In this document: positions 44,151 through 56,169 of the stretch, piece after piece
Layout: every line of letters begins with the position of its first letter
How positions within the stretch are numbered: the first letter of the stretch is position 1
Source of the DNA: Phytophthora quininea
Taxonomy: Eukaryota > Oomycota > Peronosporomycetes > Peronosporales > Peronosporaceae
NCBI GenBank assembly: GCA_011947345.1
Contig: JAAVTG010000043.1
Coordinates: 930,001-994,000, forward strand
Direction of reading: 5' to 3'
DNA: 64,000 nt
Notes under the pieces: model-generated
Told to the model about the DNA's origin: nothing
Seen by the model: the letters and a program-made list of their open reading frames with translations, nothing else
The model's database searches: none
Made by a program: the position numbers and the translations under genes

Positions 44151-45422
44151 GAGTTCAACGAGGTCGTAGTTAGGAAACGGATCATATTTCACCGCATATT
44201 TGTATGGAGATTATAAAAGATAGGATATAGGTAAGCCCGAAATGGCAGAACAAACACAGAACGGAATTTCCCTCAAGCACACAAGGGCCAAGTCCGGCAG
44301 CGGAATTGTGTCTGGATTCGCCCATTTGAGCGAGTTATATCTGTCAATGGGCACGTTTATCCGTGAGGATAGTGCTCGCCCTCGGCCAAGCCAAGAGTTT
44401 GTGGCAAGGTTGAGTGTGTATAACGTGACGGCTGAATTGCCAGCGCTTGTATTCGAGGTCAAAGGTTGCCCCCACTACTCTAAAGGCCATCGCACACTGA
44501 GACCTCGGTTGACTCGCAGTCGGCCTTAATTGGCTTTGGACCCTTCTGCTGTTAAATCAGCGAAATGTAGTGCGGTAGCTAGCTAGTGGCGTCTGCTTAC
44601 TTGGGGAGTTTGCGTGGACGGATCGCAAGACCAGTCAGTCCCGGTGCTAGGGCTGACTTTCGGTCTTCAGATTTGAGCCCCAACTCTCGTTTAGCAGGAA
44701 GTTGCAGTTGAAACTCACTCCAGCGTGGAGACTGGGACGAGCTCCACAGAGCGAAGGTGCAACAGCGACAAGGGGGTTTGTCAGCCGTGAACGTTTCCTC
44801 CTCGCACTATAGTGAAAGACTATGAGTGCGTTGTATACAGTTAAGTAAGGATCAATTCACTCTTGAGTTTGCTTCGCTTCTAGCAAGTCTCCTGCCCAAC
44901 AAAAGACCGCGTCGACACCAAGCAAGTAAGGACTTCTTGCCAGACCCCGCTCACTCTAGCAGCGTGTTCTACTATCGTTGACCTTCCTGGTTGACGTTTT
45001 GTTAAGGGTTACTTCCGGCTCCATCCAGAGAGACTAGACTTTCTTCAGGTCGAAATCAATGGGCCGTGATCAACTTGCTCATCGGCTTGTTTTTCTTTCG
45101 ATCCCGCCTGAGCAAGATCTTTACGACTATTGTCGTCTGCCAGCCTCCGTGATGATTGGACTCGAGAACGGCAGCTTCATTTATGGTTTTGGTTGGAATC
45201 GCCAAGTCACTATGGAAGAGGAAAAGAAAACATGATTTCGACAAAGGAGACGTCCTGTAGTTCCGTGGGAATAACATTCATTGTGGAATTGGATAGGTAG
45301 CAAAAATATTCGCCTGCACTGCTTTTTGGACCCGGTAAATGGCGATCGCAAGTTCCGCAAACAGAACATCGTGAATATAGTGCATGTCATCCCGAAGAAG
45401 TTGCCGAAGGATGAAAAATCGA

Positions 45423-45428
<6 letters not shown>

Positions 45429-45461
<33 letters not shown>
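45429..45461. repeat. GA microsatellite
   Basis: About 16 uninterrupted GA units. Confidence 0.95.
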
Positions 45462-45465
<4 letters not shown>

Positions 45466-45622
45466 ATTTATGGATGTGGAGCTACGGTTTTGTCGCCACA
45501 TCTGTGCCGAGAGCACGTTCGGAAGCAGCACAACGTATGCTTTACTGGGATGGGATAGGAGAGAAGCGAATAGCCCAGCCCAACAAGGATTCAGTGGTAT
45601 GGTCACCGATATACTGGTACAT

Positions 45623-45731
45623 TACCGGTGGCAAAGGGAGTCCCTCGAAAGGATAAGTTGCGTGGTCAAGGCTGTACCGGTGACAAAGGGGCTGCCTGAA
45701 AGCATTAATTGCGTGGTCGTCGCCGTACCGG
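45623..45731. repeat. Two-unit tandem repeat of about 51 bases
   Basis: Units starting TACCGGTGGCAAAGGG (45623) and TACCGGTGACAAAGGG (45675) share the core GTTGCGTGGTC / ATTGCGTGGTC, and a third partial TACCGGT starts at 45726. Confidence 0.7.
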
Positions 45732-46187
45732 TTCAGTACCGATATCTATAAAGGGCAGATAGCGCGGCTACGAAGCAGGCACACTACCCCCCCACACACA
45801 CACAGCCATTTTTGGTAGTGGGTCGAAATAGTTTTCTATTTCATTTTTTTGCCATAGAAGCCTTGTATCCCTTTAGACTAGTTTCTGTCGATGAGGGACG
45901 AAGAAGACGGCGCTTTTGGTGCTGAAGCCTTGATATAGTTTCTCTCGATGTGTCGTTTGTCGAACATTCTGTTCACTCCTCGAAACTCGTGTGTTCCTCT
46001 TACCCACAACGAAAAAGGTTGTCATTATTATAGTGTGTGTGTGTCCACACATACATCCCCGCAGTATTTATTTTTGCAGGACCATTCTCGTACGCGAAGG
46101 GTCCACGTTGCGTCGGGTCGTGCCGCAGTACGTCGCATGCGGCAACAATCTCGTTTAAACTTCTCTTCGTTCAAACTTTGCGAGATT

Positions 46188-48223
46188 ATGGGGTCCGTTC
46201 AAGTAGCACCGATGTCGACTCGCTCTCATTCCATTGCTAGAAAGCGGATAACCAACTGGCAGATCGCTGGGGCTGTCTACATGTGGTTGACTTGGCTCTT
46301 CATCGTCGTGATGACGCTCTCGCAGTTCTCGGGCATTGTGTGGAATTCGACGAGCTACAAAGTCGAAGCAGACTACGGACTGGATCCACTGCTGGGGCCG
46401 TATCAAGCCCCTGGCACGAATGACTTGGTGTACAGCGATCGGTCCATTGCTTGCTTCCCTCGTGGCGACAGCTACGTACCTGTGACGATAAGCGATGCTT
46501 TAGCAGACAAAGACCTGAGCCAGGTCGATACAGAGTCAGCTGACCACGTTGGATACCGAGTCATCCACCGCGTCGGACTGGCACTCGACTCAGCGGCATT
46601 CGACGCATATTCTCAGACCTGTTCGATGATTGCGAGTACGCTGGAAGCAATTCTGGACGACTGCAATGCGCTAGGATATAACGTAACACGCGACCACCTT
46701 CGCGTTATGGATGAGATCGAGAATTCCAGGACGTACCTACTGAAGGATTCGTTGCCAGTGCTACTCATGCCGGTTACCGACAACGACATGGTAGCAAAGT
46801 CGATGGTTCCTGGGTGGGACGGTAGCGCTTGCTCAATAGCACTGCTTGGAAAATACGCGGAACACACTCAACCAACTGCAATTTTGTTGGGACTAGATCG
46901 AGTTATCCACGAAGAGAAGACGGCAGAATGGCTTAGGAAGCCCAGTGGAGTGTGGAGAAACGGCTGGTACGAGGATACTGACGGCAACAAGTGGTTCGCA
47001 GACTATGCTAGCACAATCACACCAGATTTCAAGAAATATGGCATTTTCAGTCGACGTTTCGACACGCAGCGGCGGATAGAATTCAACTGCAGCGAAAGTC
47101 CTGCAGACTGTGAAAATATGCCGCAGATTGAGCGCTGGGGTAACAAGTTCAGTATCGAACGCACAGTGCAATCTTTGATCGCTGTGTCAGCAAGAAATGC
47201 CACGCACTACGGAGTGTTTTGGTTTCATTCCAACAGTATCCAAACTGTCCGCTGTGTCTACGACTGGGAGACGCTACTGTCTAACCTCACGGTGGCGTTG
47301 CTGCTGCTTCGCTGGATGATCTCGATTCTCGCTCTTCATCGTGGCTACCTCTACGAAGGCAGTGACTGGTTCAATGGAGGTATCGGATGTCTGGCAAACT
47401 CACCTAGTTTTGTCTTTTCCCCATCGCAATTCTACCGCGCCTGAGGATGACGCTTGCTGCCTTTTGGACCGTGGGTTGTGAGTTTGAAGGCAGTCAACGA
47501 AGTCTTTCGGACTCTTGGTTCGTAATTTATCCGGCGATCATCGAGATCATACTGGTGTATTACAGCTTACTCAACCTCTTGGCAAAAATTGTGCGTCGGA
47601 GGATTAGCGATGTGTTATTCGTTCCGACCACCGTGTTCTTCTGCGTGCTTCATTTGATGCGCATTAATATCGCCAATTGGGGCTGGTTTGGCATCGACAA
47701 GCGTGTAATTCCTGTAGTTTTCTCGGACGAAGTCGATCAAATGACGCTGCTGGATTTCTTCACAAGTGACTTGGCGATTCGCATCAACGGCAATATTCGC
47801 GAGTTATTTTATTTGAAACTTGCGGTGCTTGGCATCAGTTTGCTCCCACTTCTACTAACAAAAAGTTTTCCGGTCGTCAACAACCATGACGACACACGGC
47901 GTCGACTCTTTGGCGTCGAACGCTCGTTGGCTTTGCGAGCTGAATTCGTCGGTGGGCTAGGACGGTCGTCACTCTATGTTTCTGAACCGAGTCAAACTCA
48001 AACTCCCGCTATTAACAGCTACGAACTGCTCCGTCTCAACTACTTGGTGCTTGATGAGGATTTGTTGCTATCGTTCGACGACTGGAATGTGTTGACCATG
48101 CTGGTTCCGTTGCAGAGAGTGCATAACCTCTGGAATTTTAGAGTGCTTGTGTTTTCACTCCAAAGAAAATCGCTGCCGGACAAGGAGAATCAGCGGGCAC
48201 CCTCAGTTGCTTCGCTTGGATGA
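46188..48223 (+). CDS. Multi-pass membrane protein with large extracytoplasmic domain
   Basis: ATG at 46188 (MGSVQVAP). One membrane span near residues 26-50 (VYMWLTWLFIVVMTLSQF) is followed by about 300 hydrophilic residues with N-glycosylation sites and motifs such as FPRGDSYVP, WRNGWYEDTDG and FWFHSNSIQTVRCVY. Several more spans follow (VALLLLRWMISILALH, IIEIILVYYSLLNLLA). The C-terminal part contains NSYELLRLNYLVLDED and LVPLQRVHNLWNFRVLVF. A one-base shift near 47422, in CCCC, joins the two halves; a paralogue at 51898-53859 reads through there in a single frame. I do not recognise a named family or function. The upstream extension to 45948 is probably 5' UTR. Confidence 0.75.
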
Positions 48224-48297
48224 TCCTAGACTAGCATCGACACCATTATGGAAAATTTCAGCGTGCGCCATCGAGTGCGGACTGCACGCTGTCGAGC

Positions 48298-49719
48298 TCA
48301 GCGAATCGTGAGCACAATAGCGTCTTGGTGTTCTGGGTCATCATCGATTGAGGCGGTATTGTGCTCTGTCGCGACATGGCAAGCTAGTAGTTTGACGCCA
48401 CCTTCGTCGTCTTCTTCTAGCGATATCTCCACAATATCGGGATGAGTGAAAGCCCCGCAGTTTATCTTGTCGCTTCAAAAGTGAAAGTAAACGTGGGGTC
48501 CAAACATCGGAAGAGTTGTAAACTTCGCTCAGGCGAGTGACGAACAGCAATCGTCCAGTCTCGTCCTCTGCAAAAGTTGTCGCGAGCAGAAAATCGACCA
48601 CGTCGAAACTCGTCCACCACATTTGTTGTTCATCGCTCGGATCAGCGAATTGCTTTCGTGGGTTGGCCATGCGCTGCGGCAAACAGCTCGCAGCACAAGA
48701 GCAGCGAAATAAGTGATCACGAGCGCGAGGAAATGTTGAAAGAGCAAGCTGTGAGCGATCCCGCCCCCAAAATGAGTTCTTGACGGCTCGATCCCCTAAA
48801 TCTGAGAGATCTCGCAGTCCCCAGAGGAAAAGAACTCCTCGTCCTCGGACTGTCGTGATCGCTGAGATGGAGAACACCAATATGAATGACTTTGACTTGG
48901 CAGACACGTAGAGCAGCACACTCCGCAGATGCTGCAGAAGTCTGACAAATGCACCGACGCCGATCCCCACGTTGCTATCTGAGCGCTTGAAACCTTTTAA
49001 GGGGTCGTTTCTGGCGATTGCCTTGAGTGTAGCGTTACCAATCGACCGAAAGAGAGAGAGCAGAGGGCGATACCAACCCAAGCACGGTGCATGGAATAAA
49101 TACCGGCGTAAATGAGATCCTCGGCTCTTCCAGACTTGCTGTATTGCCAATACACAACTTCGACAGCCATTTGCGACCCCACGGTGGTGCCCAGAGCGAG
49201 AACCACGCATCCCATCATGTAGAGCGGACTTGAAAGCCACGCTCGAGAGAAATTGAGTCGACTTGCTCCAGCATCGAGATAAGTACGCTTGGTCACTAAA
49301 GGGGATTGTGGTAGCCCAAACCAGTAGCCAGTGGGTTTGACGCGTCGGAAAGAACTCGGTGGACGTTTTGTTGGCACCCGCACATTATTATCGGTAAATG
49401 CGAACCTCCAGATCTCTCGGAGGATGACGAACCACACTGCCATCTGACCAAAAATGTTGAGCAGATTGAGAAGTACTGGCTTGGGAGTGAACAGCGCATT
49501 CACGTGCGCCTTGGTGTCGGTCGGATCGGCAGCTTGGACTTCCCAGTACTCTGGCGCATTCTCATCTTGTCGAGTCACACAATGACTAGCTTGGCACTCG
49601 ATACCGTAGTAGGCATTGGCGCAGTGCTGCTGTACAATCACGTAGCTGGTCTTAAATGCAAACTCAGCGTTGTTTTCCTGCTCAGAAGTAGGTCGTAAGG
49701 GGTCGAACCGCCTGGTCAT
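48298..49719 (-). CDS. Second membrane protein, several frame shifts
   Basis: The first ATG is at 49719. The N-terminal part has KTSYVIVQQHCANAYYG and a span LLNLLNIFGQMAVWFVILREIW. Further spans follow (SPLYMMGCVVLALGTTVGS, HRAWVGIALCSLSFG, FILVFSISAITTV, FQHFLALVITYFAALVL). The C-terminal part reads DEQQMWWTSFDVVDFLLAT, then PDIVEISLEEDDEGG and ends TIR at the TGA 48298-48300. The frame shifts near 49060, 48780-48690 and 48470. Convergent with the preceding gene at a distance of 74 bases. The N terminus may be truncated compared with relatives. No named family recognised. Confidence 0.6.
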
Positions 49720-49763
49720 GGAGAGCACCGCGTCCGAACTACAGGTCTACGTGTTCTCTTTAC

Positions 49764-50258
49764 ATGTTTAAATATCTATACGATCGTCTCATTCCTATTG
49801 AGTCATCGGCGCTTTACCCGTTTTGGCCCGTGAGTGCTGCATTCCTCGACGATAATCGCAGCGGGTTGTACAAGTTCCAACCTCGGACGCCAGTTGACCA
49901 GTTGATGCTGGACGAAACGGAGGCAGATCCAGGGAGTTGGGGGAGATACATGTTGGTATTAGGCTACCAAGACCACCACCACAACGCGTTGGGCACAGCT
50001 AGCCACTGCTACCGACTTGGTGTTGACAAAGGAACGTCCGTAGTGATCACCTACTATAGCGACGGAGCTGCTCGACGATCGATTCATAAATTCCATGCAG
50101 CTCTACCTAGTTCGTGCACTGGTTACGCGGTGCCGACAAGACATCCGTACAACTCCGATGAGCGGGTTTATCATGTGAACGACGCGCGGTTGGTGCTCGG
50201 TCAATCGTTTTTACACTGCATCGATCCAATCTGTTGGCAGTTGGTCGCGGTGGCCTAA
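49764..50258 (+). CDS. Hypothetical protein, 164 residues
   Basis: An ATG-started frame without signal peptide or membrane span and with ordinary composition (YDRLIPIESSALYPFW, GRYMLVLGYQDHHHNALG). No long frame competes on the other strand. No family is recognised. It starts 44 bases from the ATG of the divergent membrane gene, so it may be a chance frame in that gene's upstream part. Confidence 0.4.
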   Translation: MFKYLYDRLIPIESSALYPFWPVSAAFLDDNRSGLYKFQPRTPVDQLMLDETEADPGSWGRYMLVLGYQDHHHNALGTASHCYRLGVDKGTSVVITYYSDGAARRSIHKFHAALPSSCTGYAVPTRHPYNSDERVYHVNDARLVLGQSFLHCIDPICWQLVAVA

Positions 50259-50576
50259 GGCTGGACCCATGTAAATCTTCGATGTGGGGTTTCGTTGCAT
50301 TTTGCCTCGTTGTGTCGATCGTGAGTCAGTGGAGAAGGTGAACGGCACCGGATGAATGACTCCACTCAAATCCGAAGAACAAGTATTTTGAGGTATCAAG
50401 AAGAATTTGAAATTGATAAGAAAAAAATTGTTTGCGTTTCCTTCACTACCAAGTCGGTGTCCATGAGCGAAACTGACCAAGTCAGTTTAGCTCATTTGAG
50501 CTTTTCCTTAAAAATGCTGTCGTAAGTTTACCGGAAACACGAACGCTCTCACATTTTCCGGCCATTTCGCAATCCG

Positions 50577-51166
50577 ATGAAAACCGATATCACATGCATA
50601 TCAATCGGTCGCCAAGACTACACAGGCGTCCGAGTAGATATCGATTTTGGGGACTCGATCTCTCGCTTGAAGCGTGCTATTGTGATGAACTTTGGGCACT
50701 TCTCACACTTTCCTGATAAGGTCGACCTCTACGTTGCTAGACGCGACGGACAGTGGCTGCATGCGAGCTCTCAGGAGGCCAACCGTATCCGGCAGCTTGA
50801 CATTAACAACGAAGAAGAAGTCACGGCGGCGTTGAGCGGGTTCGACCTCTTGGATTCGACGTGTCAATTTCCACTCAAGGCCCTCATTTTTAGGGAAGGG
50901 GCTGGAGGCCATTAACAATCCATATCATCGCGAGGTGTGTGCCGAAAGGTAAGCACTGGTGTCTGCCTTGGACATACTGCGGCATCACGAGTACTGATTG
51001 ATCCTTTCCCCTCTTAGAAGTGAGAGCAAAGCGGCGTGCAGCAGTGCTGGCCCTGGAAAACCAAGCGAAGGGAGAAAATGCGTCTACAGTCGCTTCATCT
51101 TCGAGCCAACCCAACGGACTACGGCGCTGGGGCAAGCGATTGCGAGGCTGGTTGCATCGAGGCTGA
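50577..51166 (+). CDS. Crinkler-like N-terminal domain protein, copy 2
   Basis: ATG at 50577 (MKTDITCISIGRQDYTG). The Crinkler-like domain shows SISRLKRAIVMNFG, DLYVARRDGQWL (LFLAK position), RIRQLDINNEEEV, LSGFDLLDSTCQFP and, after a one-base shift near 50900 (GGGG), LTIHIIARCVPKG. Intron 50949-51017 (GTAAGC...CTTAG, phase 1) leads to VRAKRRAAVLALENQ and the end RRWGKRLRGWLHRG. Predicted size is about 173 residues with no signal peptide, as in many Crinklers. It lacks the usual large C-terminal domain, so the basic Trp/Arg tail may be the functional end. Best preserved of three copies. Confidence 0.7.
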
Positions 51167-51258
51167 GGTCAAGTGCAGTTTTGGTGTGCTGGAGTGAGCT
51201 TTGGGCGGCATAATGAAACTAAGACAAACGGAAGTTGAAGTGGTAGCAAAGGAAAGTT

Positions 51259-51479
51259 CAACTTCTCCGATACATCAACCAAACCGAAACAATCACTCTC
51301 GATCCTAACCAGAAATCCGATGGCTTCAGTCTCACCGACTTTGAAGAGGCAGCTTCGCAGTTGGCGACTCCGCAGGAGGTGACATCCAACTCCGACAAGA
51401 GAACAAGGGACGGTGAAGACTCAGCGCACCCAAGACCCGTCGCAATCGGTTCCGAATTTCGGCTCGCAAGATAGAAACT
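51259..51479. other. Spacer and degraded 5' part of Crinkler-like copy 3
   Basis: Short frames only. The LYVAK-type segment expected upstream of copy 3 cannot be found. Confidence 0.4.
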
Positions 51480-51810
51480 ATAATCCGCATGAGCTCAATA
51501 TCAAGAACGAGAAAGAAATCGCGGCAGCGTTGAGTGGATACGATCTCATGGACTCGACGTGCCCAGTGCCTGTAAAAGCGTTTCTGTCTGGCATGAATGA
51601 GACTACCATTCATACCATTTTCAGACGTTTACCGAGAAGTAAGAAACGTGCTCTTATACGCGACGAGTGCTAACAGAACGATGTTATTTAGAACCGACAG
51701 CAAGACGGCGCGCAGCAGCGTTGGCATCGGAAACTCAAACAAAGAGAAACCAGCGGAACTCACTTCTCGAGAAAACCCAAGTCAACTTCGGCAGATTTGT
51801 CTTGTGCTAA
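51480..51810 (+). pseudogene. Crinkler-like domain, truncated copy 3
   Basis: Only the second half of the domain is present (ELNIKNEKEIAAALSGYDLM, STCPVPVKAFL, TIHTIFRRLPRS). It is followed by an intron at about 51639-51691 (GTAAGA...TTTAG, phase 1) and PTARRRAAALASETQ in the same phase as copies 1 and 2. The final RRW...RGW motif is absent. Confidence 0.65.
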
Positions 51811-51897
51811 CATGGTAAGGCACTTTGTGCTTTTCATTAACCACTGGACAGCCGCATTCAATGGCACACGTCGAAATCCTCCAAGATGGTGGCGATA

Positions 51898-53859
51898 TCA
51901 ACCTAAGCGTAATAGCTGAGGCTGTTCGTTGAGCTTTCTTGTCCCTCTTTCGAGTTGAGCCTTAGTTTTGACGAAACAGCCGCGGAACCTCGAAAACACG
52001 AGTATTCTGAAATTCCAAAGGTAGTGCATCTTCTGAAAAGGAACGAACATGGTGAGGACGTCCCTGTCGTAGATGTATAGCACCAGATAGCCCTAACAGT
52101 TGATGGCAATTGTCTCTGAACCCGGTTGGCTCGATTCAATAATGCAGAGTGAAGAACGTCCAAACCCGGCGACAATTTCGGCTCGCAAAGCCAGTGAGCT
52201 CTCGACTCCGAATAACCGACGGCAATTGTCGTCTCGGTGGCTAATCGGGAAGCTTCTTGTGAGGAACAGCGGGAGTAAACCAATGCCCAGTACACTGAGT
52301 TTCAAATACAATAATTCATGAACATTACCATTCATCCGCAGTGCCAAGTCACTCGTTAAGAAATCCAACAACGCCATTCGGTCAACTTCATCCGAGAAAA
52401 CTACAGTAGAAACACGACCGTTGATCCCAAACCAGCCCAAGTTGCGATTCGATTGCGCAGTAGATGCAACACGCAGAGGAACACGGTGGGGGAACGAATA
52501 GAACATCGCTGATCCTTCGACGTAGCATTTTTGCCAAAAGATTGAGCAGACTGTAATACACGAACGCAGTCTCGATTATCGACGGACACATTGCGAACCA
52601 ACCATCCGAGAGATTGGCTTGACTGCCTTCGAACTTACAACCCACCGTCCAACAGGCAGCAGCAAGTGTCATTCTCAGCCTCGGCAAAATTGTGATGAGG
52701 GAAATAACAAAACTTTGTGAATAGGCAAGACAGCCGATCCCTCCAGTAAACCAGTCGCTTCTGTCGTAGAGATCGCCGCAATGAAGACCGAGCATCGAGA
52801 TGATCCAACGCAACAGTTGAAGCGCCACAGTGAGGTTGGAGAGAAACGTTTCCAGTCAAAAACATAATGAACAGTCTGAATCCTATGAAATAAAAGGAGG
52901 GTCCGAACAATCCGACGAAGATTCCTCGCAGTCAAACTCTCATCGTTGTCGTGTGCCGAAAATCCGGTCAAAAATGCCCGACTTACTGAGCCCTGAGCGC
53001 CTGCACGACGATAGTCTGCAAACCACTTAGCGCCCGTCAGATCCTCGTACCAGCCATTCCTCCACACACCGCCGAGTTGCCGAAGTCATTCCTCGGTTTT
53101 CTGCTCTCGAATCAAACAATTAACACCATCCTGCACCGGGGTCGGTAGACTACTGTCGAGATATCTCTCCAATAACATGAAGGAGCCAGCGCTTCCATCC
53201 CATTCGGGAACCATTCATCACGCTAACGGGGCGTTGTCGACAACCGGAATGATGAGAACAGGTAGTGAATCTTGAAGCAAATGAGTGGTCGAGCTGTTAA
53301 TGCCGTCGACGACGCAAAGTTGATCGTTGTAGCCGAGGGAAGTACAATCGTCCAGAATCGCCTCGAAAGTGGTTTGGATGAGGTTGCACGTCTGCGAGTG
53401 CACTCCAAAAATGAATGAGTCCATTGCCAGACCAGCGCGATGAATCACTCGGAAGCCAACGCGACTGGGAGTGTCGTGCCGATTGTGCTCATGTCTGCGC
53501 TTGCAATCGCATCATTTAAACTCACTGGCGTGTATCCTCTCCATCTCGCACGCAGACTCGCTGTACGCCATGCCGTTCGTCCCTGACACTTGGTACGGTC
53601 CAAACTCTGGGTCCAATCCGTAGTCGATCTCGACAGCGAAACTCTTGGAATCCCAGAAAATACCGGAGAACTGAGCGAGAGCCATCAGCACAATGAGACT
53701 CCACGCCAGCCACATGTAAACTGCCTCAGCGATCTGCCACCTTGTCAGTCTTTGTCGAGAGCTACTGGAGCCGTTGGGATCTTGAAATTGTAGTGATGCT
53801 AGTGACGTCAATAACTTTCGAGGCGGTCCTACCGCCGGGGATATGCGAGTGCCGCCCAA
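51898..53859 (-). pseudogene. Decayed paralogue of the 46.2 kb membrane protein
   Basis: Pieces in at least five frames match the gene at 46188-48223 in order: RWQIAEAVYMWLAW, IDYGLDPEFGPYQ, MIHRAGLAMDS, WRNGWYEDLTG, LLRWIISMLGLH, LAAACWTVGCKFEG, WFGINGRVSTVVFSDEVD, FGVESSLALRAE and FQKMHYLWNFRILVFS. Many shifts are present, more than can be explained by homopolymer errors, and parts are missing (53090-53220). The start codon is not clear (an ATG is absent near 53859). It lies in inverted orientation relative to its paralogue and close to the M13 peptidase gene. Confidence 0.75.
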
Positions 53860-54000
53860 GGGTTCTGCAAAGGTGAGTTAGCAGTCGTCAAACAACATGT
53901 ATTCGACAACTAAGTTTGGCTGAAATGGGTACATAAAAATCATACTATACTTTTTTAGGTGTGTATCAGGATAGTCGAAAACGGACGTCGGACTGCGAGG

Positions 54001-54014
54001 TCATTCCTGCATCT
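54001..54014 (+). promoter_or_regulatory. Candidate initiator of the M13 peptidase gene
   Basis: TCATTCCTGCATCT lies 41 bases before the ATG and partly matches the oomycete initiator consensus. Confidence 0.3.
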
Positions 54015-54054
54015 GCCACTTGCCCTCACGATTTGCCGGTTGGTGTCCGTCTTC

Positions 54055-56089
54055 ATGAAGCTCCAGGCTACCGTCGGGTGTATATTAGCACTGGCGTCTC
54101 TCAGTAACGCCGTCGAGGGGTTCCCGCAAAGTGTCGCCAATTGGATCGACACGTCTGTGGATCCGTGCGATGATTTTTACCAGTTTTCATGCGGCAATTG
54201 GCTGTCGACGCACCAGATTCCACTGAACGAAGCTTCGATTGAGTATTCGTTCAACACGGCGCAGGAAGAGATGGACAGAATTATTGTGGACTCACTGGTC
54301 GATGATTCGACGTCGTTGGTGGGAGCACTGTACACGTCGTGTATGGACATGGACGCACGCAATGCACTCGGTGCTGATCCATTGCAGGACGGTATCAAGA
54401 GTATTGTCGCGGCAAAAAGCAAGCAAGAACTGTTTAGGGTGGTTGGAAGACTGGCACGCACCGGCGCAGACTTGATCACGAATGTGAGACCAGACTCAAG
54501 TCTGCAGAACTCCAGCGTCAATATCATGTGGGTATCCAATGCCGATCTCACTATTGATAAGGAATACTACGAGGACCACAACGTGTTGGAGACTGTAGAG
54601 GAAGTTTGGCGACGTACGCATCGACGCTGCTGAATTTGACTGGATTCGCGTTGGAAGGCACCGAGTACGACGACTTTGGAGCGGTCGTGGTGTCGGTGGA
54701 GAAGCAGCTCGTGGAATTACAAGGTTATTCGTCACAGGACCCAGGGAGTGCAGATGTGTACTACTTGCTGAAGTACAAGGAGGCTGCAGGGAACTATCCA
54801 CTTGTGTTTGGGGCGTACGCTGAAGGGATGCAGATACTCGATGATGCCCCAGCGATGGATGAGGATACTGAGGTCGCCTTCTTGAGTATTGTGTACTTTG
54901 AGAAGGCTGAGGAATTAGTGGAATTGCTTTCTCTAGATGCGTTGAAGACGTACGTGGCATTTGCCTACATCAACAACTACGCGAAGTATCTGAGCGAGCC
55001 GTTCCTCACTGCGCGGTACGATTTCTTCCGTGTCATCATGTACGGAGCTGATCGGCCACGTGCGATGGAAACTGTTTGTGCTGCGCATTTGGCGGACCTC
55101 CTCCCGGTTCATACTGGTGCGCAGTATGTAGCACATCGCAGCGATATGGTCGAGACAGGAGACGCTTTTGTTGCCATGTTTCAGGACGTCCTGACCGCCA
55201 TGGAAAACAACATTCAGGCGCTGGATTGGCTCGATGAACCGACTCGAGCTAACGTCCTGCAAAAGCTAAGCGCTCTTGAAATTATGTCGGTGCAACCGGA
55301 ACAAGATCAACTCGACAAAGAAGCCGAAGGACTCGCTAAGCTGGATCCAACGGCATTTTACGCGAACGTGGAGCTCATTCACACGGCAAATTTTGTCGCT
55401 CAGATGTGGGCTGTTGGGAATGTTGTGGACCGTGGGGAGTGGGCTATGAGTACTGCATCAGCCAACGCGTACTACACGCCATACACCAACCAAGTCGTGT
55501 TCCCCGCCGGTTTAATGCAGAAGCCGTTCTTCGATGCAAGCAGCGCTGCAGCTCAGATGTTCGGGTCGTTGGGTATCGTCGTTGGCCACGAGATCACGCA
55601 CGGATTCGACAACTTCGGCTCCAACTTCGATGCACAGGGCAACTGGAATGCCTGGTGGACCAAAGCCACGCAGAGTGAATTTGAAACGCGTGCTCAGTGT
55701 CTCGTGGATCAGTACAGTGCCTTCTTCACGGAAGCTGAGGACGGTGTGCAGCATGTTCCTGTTGACGGCAAAAGACGTTGGGTGAGAACATTGCCGACAA
55801 CGGCGGAGTGCACGTAGCCTTCAACGCGTATCGAAACCGAGTGGCTTCATCCAACGGAAGTGCAGACAGCAACTCCTTCGACGACCAGCTCTTCTTCCTG
55901 TCCTACGCGCAGACGTGGTGCAGCAAGGCCCGCGACGAAACAGCCGTGAACGAGCTCCTCACAAACGTCCATGCGGTCGGTGAAGTGCGAGTGAATGGCG
56001 CTGCGATGAATAGTGCTGCATTTGCGACAGCATTCAACTGCCCTGTAGACTCGCCGATGAATCCGGTGGACAAGTGTCTGCTGTGGTGA
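54055..56089 (+). CDS. Secreted M13 (neprilysin-like) metallopeptidase
   Basis: ATG at 54055, signal peptide (MKLQATVGCILALASLSNA), then the M13 N-terminal motif DPCDDFYQFSCGNW. The catalytic part contains NAYYTPYTNQVVFPAGLMQ, the zinc motif VVGHEITHGFD and GENIADNGGV with the third zinc ligand Glu. The protein ends DKCLLW, the usual CxxW end. About 677 residues. Two one-base shifts, near 54597 (TTT) and 55762 (AAAA), lie at homopolymers; the second is directly before GENIADNGG. It would cleave peptides outside the cell. No transmembrane anchor was seen, unlike animal neprilysins. Confidence 0.92.
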
Positions 56090-56169
56090 ACGAAGTATAG
56101 ACGTAGACGCAAGATTAGCTGGGAACTCTGGTAATTTTAGTCCTTGTAAAGCTCACTTCGCCATCGTCG

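Larger units (their letters stand above)
42960..46187. other. Gene-poor, repeat-rich 3.2 kb
   Basis: No gene is supportable. The stretch holds degenerate repeats (listed separately), a GA microsatellite and short CA and GT runs near 45800 and 46035. Overlapping ORFs near 43507-43851 and 44211-44529 have no domain. The region may be old transposon debris. Confidence 0.5.

Noticed and set aside
47410..47450. Programmed frameshift in the membrane protein gene
   Set aside because: At first both paralogues seemed to share the shift, but the decayed copy reads through this site in a single frame, and one more C in the CCCC run of the first copy gives the same reading.
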